DNA of 64,000 nucleotides from Heliocidaris tuberculata (taxonomy: Eukaryota; Echinodermata; Echinoidea; Camarodonta; Echinometridae): positions 15,588,135 through 15,652,134 of the forward strand of contig CM046836.1 of NCBI GenBank assembly GCA_025618425.1, written 5' to 3'. A program made the position numbers and the translations under genes. The notes below the pieces were generated by a model. It worked only from the letters and a program-made list of their open reading frames with translations. It did not search any database and was not told where the DNA came from. Shown here piece by piece: positions 19,429 to 30,951 of this stretch. Position 1 is the stretch's first letter. Every line of letters begins with the position of its first letter.

Positions 19429-19612
19429 TAGTGGAAACTCAGTATAACGAGGCCCTTGGGACCATAAAATTACCTTGTTGTAGCAGGAATCTTGTTATAT
19501 CCGGTTAAAAAAAACAATAGAATATAAAGATCTAGGACCAGAACATTACCTTGTTATATCAGGAATATTGTTACATGTATATCAGACCTCTTTATACTGA
19601 GTTTCCACTGTA
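19429..19612. mobile_element. short inverted-repeat element
   Basis: TAGTGGAAACTCAGTATAA at the left is inverted as TTATACTGAGTTTCCACTGTA at the right. Internal CTTGTTATATC motifs also occur in both orientations. A decayed reverse copy lies at about 2340-2495. No coding capacity. Confidence 0.65.
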
Positions 19613-19942
19613 CTGCATATTCTGTTCATGCCATGTATGCATGCATGTGTGACCTTTGAAAGTTTATCAATACATATCATTTTCTTGACATGGTATAAAG
19701 ATCATAAGTTAAATTTGCCTATATGGAATGTACACACAAAGGGAAATGAACCGATTGGATAGCTACTTTGATCATGCACTGGCAGTGGTGTGCCAAGGAA
19801 AATAATGTCCCTTGGCAAGGAGAAGATGTCCCCCTTGACCCAGCCCTTTTTGGTGTTAATTGTGTACAGTACGGTACGTCTATGGTATTGGGAACCAAGT
19901 GAATGTTCGCCTGCTGATCAGCCTCTTGCCCTCGTCATATAT

Positions 19943-20344
19943 TAACCCTTTCATGACAGGAATTATTTAAGGGCTAAATTGATCATATTCTGTTCTTCAA
20001 ATTGGCAACAATAATATTTTTCTTTTAGTGCTACATGGTTCTAATATGGTGTAACATCTTTGAAAACAATAGACATGGTTATGAATTTTTTTGAAATGTT
20101 GAAAAAAATTGCCAATGTTGATAAAAAAACAATGATTTTGAACCTCTCAATGTGTTGCCAATATAAGGATTCTAAAGCTTATTCTCGTTTTTAATATTCC
20201 TGGCATCAATCGCAATATGATCATGCAACAAAAATGGACACAGTGTCTGCAGAAATTTTGCTCTTTCTTCTCATACGTCAGATACATTTCTTAGAGCTCT
20301 GAATAGTTATTGAGCAAAACCACAAAATGTAGTCAAAGGGTTAA
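19943..20344. mobile_element. TTAA-flanked element, family A copy 1
   Basis: TTAA|CCCTTTCATGACAGG at the left and CAAAGGG|TTAA at the right: short terminal inverted repeats flanked by TTAA, about 400 bases, no frame. The same element occurs in RPTOR introns at 29652-30067 and 44863-45286. TTAA target sites with CCCTTT ends fit piggyBac-type insertion. Confidence 0.78.
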
Positions 20345-21099
20345 TACATGTGCATGTACAGTTTATACACACATATCATATCAATAATCTTATAGCTACA
20401 TTTTTAAAATGTTAAATTATCCTACCATGATGAAAAAAAGGCACCCACAAGATTACTGAATTATTTTTGTGTCATATATTTCAATTCACTTTCGAGATAT
20501 CATTTTCCTTCCTTTCGGGTCTCTCGCCCTTATAAAAATGTACTTCCAGTCTCCTCCAATCCCCCCCGATCTTCTCTCTGACTCCTTCCCCCCCCCCCCC
20601 CCCAAAAAAAAAACCCTCGGCTGTCTCTCTCTTCGACTTCTATCTCTATCGGATTTTTCTCTCACCCTCATGGTCAAGATCAATGGCATGTCCAGTCGAT
20701 CAATACAAACCATTGTATTTTAATTAAACATCCATTATACTAAAAAATAAAAGTTGTTCTTGAAAAGAAATATACATCATCAGAGGCACATCTATGCACC
20801 TCCCCCCGCCCCCCGGCCATCGAATCCTAGATCCGCCGCTGATCAGTGTATTATGAAATATAACAAAATAAAAGATAAACATAGTTCTAAGCTAGCTAGG
20901 CCATAGAAACCAACACATGCCATTTTCAAAGGAAGGGGCAAAATGGAAAAAAAAAATTAAGAAGGCACTTGAACCTTGTCAGAGGGAAAGTCTTCATGTA
21001 GACTAGAAAGATTTTCTTTTTGATGTGTTAACCACCGCCACCGGACAACAATGTCACAGTGGGTTATCATTTTTGCTAACATTTGACCGGGCGTATTCA

Positions 21100-21107
21100 T
21101 GACGTCA
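21100..21107. promoter_or_regulatory. CRE palindrome TGACGTCA
   Basis: Perfect CREB/ATF site 233 bases upstream of the Raptor start codon, next to the YY1-like motif at 21152. The position fits a proximal promoter. Activity is inferred. Confidence 0.4.
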
Positions 21108-21151
21108 TTCGTAAATACACGCTGTATGCATGTAGTCTGTATGAATGAAAG

Positions 21152-21160
21152 AAAATGGCG
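21152..21160 (+). promoter_or_regulatory. YY1-like AAAATGGCG motif
   Basis: AAAATGGCG resembles the initiator-proximal YY1 site of TATA-less housekeeping promoters. No TATA box is seen nearby, so transcription of RPTOR probably starts around here. If transcribed, the ATG inside it opens only a six-codon upstream frame. Confidence 0.4.
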
Positions 21161-21339
21161 ACACATGTCTGATCCAGAAGTGTGCAGTTGCAACTGAATA
21201 ATAGTGAAACTGAGAATTTATCGAAGTCTACGCTACATGTTTGTTTAATCGAAAGACAGGTTTTGCAAAGTTTCAACAGTTCTCGACGTCACAACTTCTT
21301 TGAGGCTTCTTATTTTGTGGATCGACATCAAACATCAAA

Positions 21340-21477
21340 ATGTATGAAGACATCACGGAATCAGAGGAGAGCGATTTGTGCGACTGGCAACTGCCGCTGG
21401 CTTACATGAAGAAACGGCACACAGACCCTATCGAAGGGAGCAAAACAGAAACACAAACATGGCGCATGAAAGAACGG
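21340..21477 (+). CDS. RPTOR: RPTOR exon 1 (residues 1-46)
   Basis: Encodes an acidic start [16 protein letters not shown], then PLAYMKKRH and TWRMKER. Donor CGG|GTACTG. In-frame stop at 21301-21303. Confidence 0.92.
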
Positions 21478-24400
21478 GTACTGCCTTTAGTTTTCTTCTT
21501 CTTTCTTCGTAATGTTTATGAAATGCTTTTCAGATGAGTGGAAAAAATGTTGACAATGTAATAATGATTAACAAGTTTATAGACAAGATCGTGACTAAAA
21601 ATAGTAGACTCTACTCTCTAGTTTGTTAGAGTTAACAATAACATGGTTGACCTCTTTTAATTAGTCTAATTTCTAAATTGAATTATCACCATGATCATCA
21701 TGATAATTGTGGTTTGAGATGAAGGTGTTTAATTATTAGTAGGCCTAGTGGGGATTAAAATTAGTAGTTCCATAAATATATTTGATATTTTATTTTGTTA
21801 CTTCACTTGTTTTGGTTTTGTTGTGATATACATCTTACATCATCATGATTATCTTTCTCGGTCTTACTTAACTCCAGGGAGCTCCAACGCATAGCGTTGG
21901 AGCTCCCTGGAGTTAGGTCTTACTAGACTATTATCTGCCAGCCAAGGCAAGGAAAATTTCAAAGTAATGAAACTGTCTGCATGGTCTGAAGTGAAAGAGA
22001 AGTTACAAAATCGTCATGATTGACTAATGACATCATGTCAGGGTCCAGGAGAATGATATAACCAGGGTTCGACACAACAGATGAGCTGCTTGGGACACTT
22101 GGTCATTCAAAAAAGTTGAGACCCCCAAAGTTTCAAAATTCTAATAAGGGATTAATAGATGTACTTACCCTACAAAAAAGAGACCAGACTTAACAATGAA
22201 CAATGCTATTTCATGATTAGTGTGCAATAGACCCTAATTTAAATCTATTTAGTGAAGTATCAGCGACACTTTCATGAGAAACTGAATTGTAGGTTTAGTT
22301 TTTCAGGGTTACACCATGTAATTCTTTCAAGGAATAAGAGCCCTGAAAAGGGCTGGTGAGCTCCGCTAAGAGCTCTGTGGTTCTCGACGTTTTGATCAGT
22401 ATGCTCTGATCGTCATCAGGAGAATGACTAGAACACTGCCCAGTGGAGGCTATTTATTGCCTAGGGAGGGATCCGATTCACAGCCTGATTGGCGCCAATC
22501 GGAAATGCCCGCGAATTGTGTTCACGGCTGCATTCTCATTCTGGTCACTGGTGGCGCTATAATTCCTCTAAACAGAGAAAGCACCAGCCGTTTCCATTGT
22601 TTTCACTGAATAAAGAACAAGGGCCAGATTTTCAGCTGAATGATCTATTTTTAAAAACCCTATCTTTTCTTGTTTAAACTTCTATTCTTTACTTGTAAAT
22701 TCTATGGAGACTTTAGGAGAATTGATATCTGACTTGGCTTTGTTTTTAGTCTCTTTGATACTGAGTGTTTTTTAATACAAAGGCTACTCAATTACTATAT
22801 CTCTGCAATGAGACACTTCTATGAGGACTAAGTTTTTCTGGTTCAATAAGAGAAGCATCTGATTCATTAGTAAAGTTCACAAGCCAAGGCTTGTTACCTA
22901 AGTCAAGTGAATCAAACTTTTTGATACAGCATTTTCACAATCTGTCTACTCCAACTCACTGAGATCAGGCTTTTTTACCATCAAGCCTTTTGTAAACAAT
23001 CTGACTTTTGGACTGGGCTCTTTGTGGCTCTCTCTACACTGAGAGGAAGGCAAAGAGAACCAAATCCAGTTATTAAGAATGTCCCCGAAATATAATGATG
23101 ATAATAATAATGATAATATTAATAATAATAATGATAATAGAAATAATGATAGAATTTAAGATAATAAAATTAATGGTGATCATTAATAGGTAATTTATTA
23201 TAATAATCATCATAATAAATTAATAATGATAATAATTTGGATTAAATACATGTAATATCGCTACCCTAATGTCAGAGGGCTACCACAATCGACAGACAGC
23301 CAAGTAAATGATATAACTTGCCTAATTGTTAACATAAGTTAGTTTTGAATGTACATGTACATGTATGCAACAATATCTGACCATACATGAGAAAAATTAT
23401 AGAAAAACTCAACACAATTTTCGTAAATTCTGCACTTTGATCAAAACACTTAACAGAACTTTGCAGATAAAGAAATAATATAAACTGGAGCAAATAAATT
23501 TGGTGTCCAGAGTCCAGACAAGTAATGATTTTATTACAGTAATTTTTGGTGAAATGTTAATATTGATTTGATGACAGCTATGCATTTTTGTATCTAGAGT
23601 CTGGAATTAATATGCATACTATGTTCAGCCATACTTTTAGAAACTGATCTCAGACAGTATTTTAATCATCATGCAGGTAGGTATTACACTCGAACTGCAG
23701 TATCCCATGACTGAAACACAATGTGAAGATTAGAGATGATCATGTTTAGAAACAAAATCTATCCCGCCATTGTGTTCTGTTTACATATGACCTGTTTTCC
23801 TTCCTCCACACCTTGATGACTTCCTGAGCATGTCATAATAATCGCTGACTTGAAGTCAGCACAACTCGGCACCCTTCAGCACTGAGCAGTATTGAATCTG
23901 TGTCCAAAAGTGACTGAAACTGTTATTGTACAATCCGGGAGACCGGAAAATTTAATCTTTGTACATGGACAAACCAGGGGTGGTATTCTGAATTTCAGTA
24001 CTTATTTTTTATTTGGTCAAGGGATGTTAATTGTCATGTCTACATGTAATTCAAAATGCACAGAGTTAGTACTTTATTGGTGTGTGCATGCCTGTATGGG
24101 TGTCTTTATTTTACTATTAATCCATGTAGGCAGACACATATGTGCAGTCATTAACCTCTGGTAATGATTGTGTAGTAATTCAGTCTATGAAGAATTATTA
24201 CAAACAATTAAAGTACCTCTTTAATAATACTGAATTAAAATATACAATTTTCAGATTACTACTTCATGACCCTTTACAAACATGTAAATGAGAACTGCTC
24301 AAAAGACAAATTTATGGAGAAGGTAAAGGAGAATATGATTTTTGTTGGTTGCAAAATCACGAAACCTAGCATTACTACTGATGATACTTTTGCATGGTAT

Positions 24401-27400
24401 GTAGAGACAAGTGAAAACCACTAAGTGAAAGTGAAAGTATTTTTATAAACTTGGTTTGCTCATAATATAATGATAATATAATGTAAACTCTCTGATGGTT
24501 ATTGGTTCCTTTGGTCAAAGTTTAGCTCTTATAAAGTTTGTAGTTTCAGTTTATAAAAAAAAAATGTATTTCTCAAGCTATTTCCTGCTGTCTTTTACTC
24601 ACCCTCTGCCATTGAAAAGTGTTGCATGTCTCTTTTTTCTTCTCGGCTTGCATTGCAAATGGAAGGGGTGTATTTGGATTAACCACAAATAAATTTTTCA
24701 AATATATTTGGAACAATTAACAGGGATTTACATGTCAACATTTTATGACAAAAAATGATACATAGTTCTTACATGTAATTTTCTATCAGAATCTACCCCT
24801 CTATGCAGTGTAGGCTTCAGACAGTTCTGAAGTTAAGCAGTAAATATGCACAGGATTTGATTTCATCTAATGCACTCAGGAGCTATATTTATATGTTATG
24901 GATTCCTTATTTTAGATTGTAATCTGTCACATCTTGTTCCTCTCCATTTTATTCCCTTCACAGATGAAGACAGTCAGTGTAGCTCTTGTGATATGTCTCA
25001 ATGTGGGAGTGGACCCTCCTGATACAGTCAAAACTTCACCATGTGCAAGGCTAGAATGCTGGATAGGTACAGAATTTCATTCCTCTCTCCTTCTCATTCT
25101 CTGTCCCTCTGCCTCTCTGCCCCCCCCCCCCCTCTTCTCTCTCTCTCTCTCTCTCTCTCATGATCTATAGATCTCTAATTTTCTCTCTTTCTCTTCCTTT
25201 TTCTTTCTGCTTTTTGCTCTCTCTAATGTTTCTTTTACCTATTATCTCTATCTTTATGTATGCCTCTCTTCCCACCTTTTGCATCATTTCCCTCTCCTAC
25301 CCTTCCTCTTTCTCTCCATGTCCCTCTATATGTACAGAGTAGACCTATTCTGTCAGCTGTCTACTCTATAAAATAATAAAGCAATATTGCAATGTTCAAG
25401 CATCTATTAATATCCTACAGTTATTGTTTGTGAAACAGGAAGTACAGTGTATTAGTGATCAATCAGTTTACTATCGGTTTCTATTATTTGGTATGTTCTC
25501 TAGTTACATGTTAAGTGGGTATTATCGTGTAAGAATCATTAGTAACTAAGTTTAGAAAATGAAACATGTACTTAATGTTTAGAAGACATGTGCTGAACTT
25601 GTAAGAGGACTGTAAAATTTCTACCTACAAACTAAAATAGGATTTGTAAATCATAAAACATTTATAGATGTACATTGGCACATCAACCATGATTTGTATT
25701 AACAGATAGTGATAATTTGATTCTTCCTGTAAAACAATAATGAGAGTGTTTTATATTGCACAGGATATAACTATTCTTTGAGACTTGAATCTTGGCTAAT
25801 CGTAACTTTCGAGAATATGGGCCCATAACTTTTTCAGCAATGTTTGTTAGTCATTTAGTGCTTTCCCAAGAATTCCAAGAGTAATTGCATTTTGTTTTCT
25901 CTTCAAATGCACGCTTTTTTTCTATAGACCCACTTGCTCTTAGCCCGTCCAAGGCTCTTGAGGCAATAGGCTCCAGTTTACAAAAGCAATATGAAAGATG
26001 GCAGCCTCGGGTAAGTAAAGCCTACCGCACACTATACGATCAGTCTACGATCTGATTTTGGAATTAACTCGCAATATCATTAAATACTGGCAGTTTGATC
26101 AGTGAAAGCTACCTGATTCAGGTTCTGAACAATAGTATGAATACTCAACATAGGAATTTGGTGCGATATCAGCCTTATTTCCGGAATAAGGGCCAAATCA
26201 GTTTCAAATCGTAGACAATCACAGGACTGCTCTGACGTCTCTACGATTTGGAGCCGATTTGGTCTTTCATCCAACTAGAAGGCTCGTAATGGCCATAATT
26301 TTGATTTTACTATCTGTGTAACTATTCAAAACCTCAATAACACAAAGATTATGTGTTAAACTGTTTATATATCTAATGCCACAGGCCATAATTTTGATTT
26401 TACTATGTAACTATTCAAAACCTCAATAACACAAATATTATGTGTTAAACTGTTTATATATCTAATGCTATAACATTTTCTTTTAAAATTGGATCGTAGA
26501 CCAATCGTATAGTGTGCAGTGGGCTTTATAGAGTATATTCATGGATTTAATCTGTAATGTGTGCTGATTGTTCACACTGGTGGCCATTGCATTACAATGT
26601 GCTTTTAAATGCACAATTTTTTTTTTTTACATGTACTGATCTTGCATGCATCTGAGAAATGCGTATTGGCATTTTGCCCATTTTCCAAAAAGTGGAATCT
26701 GAGGTTCTCTGAAATTGCAGTCAGCATGGGCACAGGGATAATTGTCTAATCTTTTATATTTCTAAGCTTTTCTTTAAGAATATCAAATGTAAGACTTTTT
26801 TTACCATCACCAACGGTCCCCAGCATCTGCTTAGTACTCAGAGATTGCAATATCTAACATAAATAGGAAAGGAAAAAGTACGATGTATAGACCATTAAAT
26901 AAATGGAATTGAATTTAATAAACAATAAAGTAAATCTGGTACCGTTATTTTGTCAGTTTTCACAAAATTTTCTCTCTTTGCATATCCAACTTCTTGTTCT
27001 CTTTCTGCCATGTAGGCTCGTTACAAACAGACCCTAGATCCTACAGTGGATGAGGTGAAGAAACTCTGTACCTCCCTGAGACGTAATGCTAAGGAAGAGA
27101 GGGTTCTATTCCACTACAATGGCCATGGGGTGCCCAGACCAACCACTAACGGGGAGGTCTGGGTTTTCAACAAGGTAGGAATATCGTATGTTCAGCGGAT
27201 GGAGTTGCTTATGTAAAGGACTGCATCCTTGTTTTAGAATGCCAGGCTCCAGAAAAAAAAAATCTTTGTAATCTAGAATTGAGTAATTCCTTAAAAAATT
27301 TTCCCCACTTTGAAGGACTTACAAAATTCTGTATATTTGTTTATCCTGTCAGTGACCCTAGAGCTCCACCAGTCTTGAGTTCCTAAGAAGACGCTCTTTA

Positions 27401-30400
27401 TATAGCTCCCATATCATAACTATTTGCTTGAAGGGACGTTTCTCCAACATGGATTGCTCATGTATAAAAGAACTATCAAATAGCATATAGCCCCAGATAT
27501 ACATGTATATTATGTATCAGTCAAAGGATTGGATATGTTATTGTGTGTAATGATTACAAATCATGCCATGAGTTGCAGCTGATCTGGAAGTCTTAAAAAC
27601 TGAAATGTTTTTAAAAAAGGCCGGATTCTGATTTTTCCAGTGTCTAGCAGTTCCGTCACATTTCTATATGCCACACACTGATGCATATTCCTTCTCTCTG
27701 CTTACAGAATTATACCCAGTACATCCCCCTATCTGTATATGATCTTCAGACGTGGATGGGCAGCCCGTCTATCTTTGTTTATGACTGTTCCAACGCAGGA
27801 CTTATACTGGAATCCTTTGAGCAGTTCTCTATACAGAAGGAGCAGGACAGAGAGGTGTGTACAAAGCAGAGCTTTGGTGTGTTTTTTTTTTTAACTTATG
27901 AGACTGACTGTTGTTTTGCCAGCTGAAATTGAGAACTGGAACTGAATTGAATTTTGATTATTCTTATTTACTGCTATTACAACAACAGTAAATTATATTG
28001 CCTCTCCCACTTTCTTTTCATCAGCTGGTACAGATGAACCCCACCCCTGTAAACAGGACCCAGATGCCCCTCCCCCCTCCGGCCAAGAACTGCATTCAGC
28101 TGGCTGCATGTGGCTCCAATGAACTCCTTCCTATGAATCCAGAGCTTCCTGCCGATCTGTTCACAGCATGTCTCACCACACCCATCAAGATTGCCTTGAG
28201 ATGGTAAGGGTGTTATAAAAAGACTGCCCAAAGGAAATGCTGAAGGTGGTCTTTCTGTTCTGGTAGTTGGTGATGGTCGTAGAATCAGAGAAAAGAAAAG
28301 TTAGATTTCATTCATCTTTTGATAGTAAAGGGAACAGTTGCATGTTTACAATGATTATGCCTTATAAAAACGCTACATCGAATACTTTATTTACTTTGTT
28401 TGATATTGTTTATGGTGTTGATTTTGCTTCAGTAATCTTTGAAATGATGTGCTTTGCCAGAATGATAGCAAGAATTGTTATTTAATAGGAAGCATTTCTG
28501 AATCTTTAAGGAATTTCCTTTGTGCATAGACAGTGTTGAATTTGTCTCTGAATTTGTTGAGTTATTGTTTGGAATAATTTTTAATCAAAATCATGGTTCA
28601 TTGACAGGTTTTGCTTTCAAAGGAGTAGCTACTTGGTGCCAGGAGTCACACAAGAACTTGTAGACAAGTGAGTTGTTTATATATATTGTCATTCAGTGTT
28701 CATTTTAAGTCAATAGTCAAAAGGTTTTTGGGAAGCAAGATGTTATGTAATTGCTTTGAAATCATGCGTTAAGTCATGATGATCTCTACATGTATAATTT
28801 AAGAGTTATTCATACTGCACTACATATAGAATCTGTATTCTTGAAAAAGAGCATTTCATGTGCGTAATGGCCCCAAATTTTACTCTGTTCCTCGAAAATT
28901 TTGGAATTGTTAAAGAGACCCCTTGCACACTGACTTTAGTTCGTACCCACTGTGAAAAACGATGGTGTGGAGCCCAGCCTTAAAGCTCATGTATAGTATT
29001 GGTAGCAAAAAGGAAATTGGAAAGAAACATGTTGAATACAGTCTCATGTTGTTCTCCTTGTATCAAAAGATGCCTGTAAGAGATCATTTGGTATTCCATC
29101 TATGATTTCTGGTGAATTTCAGCGTAAATATCTGTAAGGAATGCTTGATCACTGCCATTATGCTAGGACCCTTCCACCCCGACGGCTCCCCGCACAGCAA
29201 TCTTCGGGCTTCGCATAGAGACAGCGTGTGTGCACTGTGTGTAGCTACTCATCATTGGTTTTACACGTGTGTGAACAGCGTATAGCACATGCTGCCTTTG
29301 TTGGGATTTTACGTGCCTGTCCCGGCACATAAATTAGTTTTTGCCTCTTTTTTGTTTAATATTAAACTTTAGGAGGCGAAATCTTCACAGTGTCTTAGTA
29401 TTGCCAGTATCTTGCTATTTATCAACAAAAATTGAAGAAATCTGACGAACAGTTTTTGAGGGCTTACCAAAACTTTACATGACCTTTAAATGCCTTGTCT
29501 GTATTTTCTGCTCCAGAATTCCAGGAAGGTTAAATGATAGGAGAACACCACTTGGTGAACTGAACTGGATCTTCACTGCTATCACAGACACTATAGCATG
29601 GAATGTACTACCTAGGGGTAAGTTTAATACCAGTGGTGTATCCAGGATTCTTTAACCCTTTCAGGACAGGAATTATTTAAGAGTTAAATTGATCACATTT
29701 TGTTCTTCAAATTGGCAACAATAATATTTTCTTTTAGTGCTACATAGTTTGAATAACTTGTAATGTCTTTGAAAACAATATACATGGTTAGGAATTTGCC
29801 GTAAAGTTTTAGAAATTGCCAATTTTGATGAAAAAACAATGATTTCTGAACCTCTCAATGTGTTGCCAATTTAAGGATCTCAGAGTTAATTCTCGTTTTT
29901 AAAATTCCTGGCATCAAACGCAATATGGTCATGCAATAAAAATGGACATAGTGTGTGTAGAAAATTTTGCTTTTTCACCTCATGCATCTGGTATATTTTT
30001 TAGAGCTCTGATTCAAAAGTTATTGAGCCAAACCACAAAATGTGGTCAACTGTCTTGAAAGGGTTAAAGTGTGTAGGAGCACAAGTATGTGTCCAAAATC
30101 TGTCTGGCAAAATTTTCTCATTCTTCCCCCCCCCCTAAAAAAATAGAAAATATTGTAGGGATCACTGGTATATTGAGTAAAGGCATTTTTTTTTTTTTTT
30201 TTGCTGGAGGGGGGGGGGGGGGGGTCACAGGGGGCATGTGCCCCTCCCCCCATCCCTTTTCACCACAATAAATTTCAGGGGTATGCTAGGGGATCATCAT
30301 TGACTATAAGCAGAAGGTACCTTTCAGATACAATTTGAACTGGAAGAGCTTAGTGAAGATCTTTTCCCCCTTTTTTCACCTTGCAATGCACTCCAATGAA

Positions 30401-30907
30401 CTATTTTCTATAGTAAATGAAATTCATACTGTATTATGCCATGCTTCAACTCTTGTTTTAATATGATTTTTCCCTGATCATATAAAGTTTAAGCAGACAA
30501 TTTATTAGGAAAACTAAATGTTTATATCTGATTCTAGTAGGATAATCATTTTGGTTGAAACTTTTCATCATATTTTTTCCTAAGATTTAGACAAGATTTA
30601 TGCTGAATTCAATACTTTGAAAATTGTTCAGTAGTTCCTTTTAATATTACTAGATGGTAAGTGAGTTTATTCAAATTGTATTTTGCTTTTGCCGTTTCTT
30701 TGAGCAGATCTGTTCCAGAAACTATTCAGACAAGACTTGTTGGTAGCTAGCCTCTTCAGGAATTTCCTCTTGGCAGAAAGAATTCTTCGTACATACAACT
30801 GCACTCCGGTGTCAAGTCCCAGACTACCACCTACATACCAACATCCTATGTGGTAAGAAATGATGATAATGATGATTAGGATGATAATGTTGATGATGAT
30901 GATAATG

Positions 30908-30951
<44 letters not shown>

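Larger units (their letters stand above)
17184..21099. other. RPS9-RPTOR spacer
   Basis: 3.9 kb without a supported gene. Contains a G17 tract (17419-17435), two terminal-inverted-repeat elements (19429-19612 and 19943-20344) and a C16 tract followed by A (20588-20612). Many TACATGTA octamers occur here. Confidence 0.6.
21478..24963 (+). other. RPTOR intron 1
   Basis: 3.5 kb. Holds the 47-bp palindrome with direct repeats (21860-21924), the stem-loop and hammerhead-like motif (22339-22424) and an ATA/ATG-rich microsatellite (about 23093-23240). The remainder shows no gene. Confidence 0.7.
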
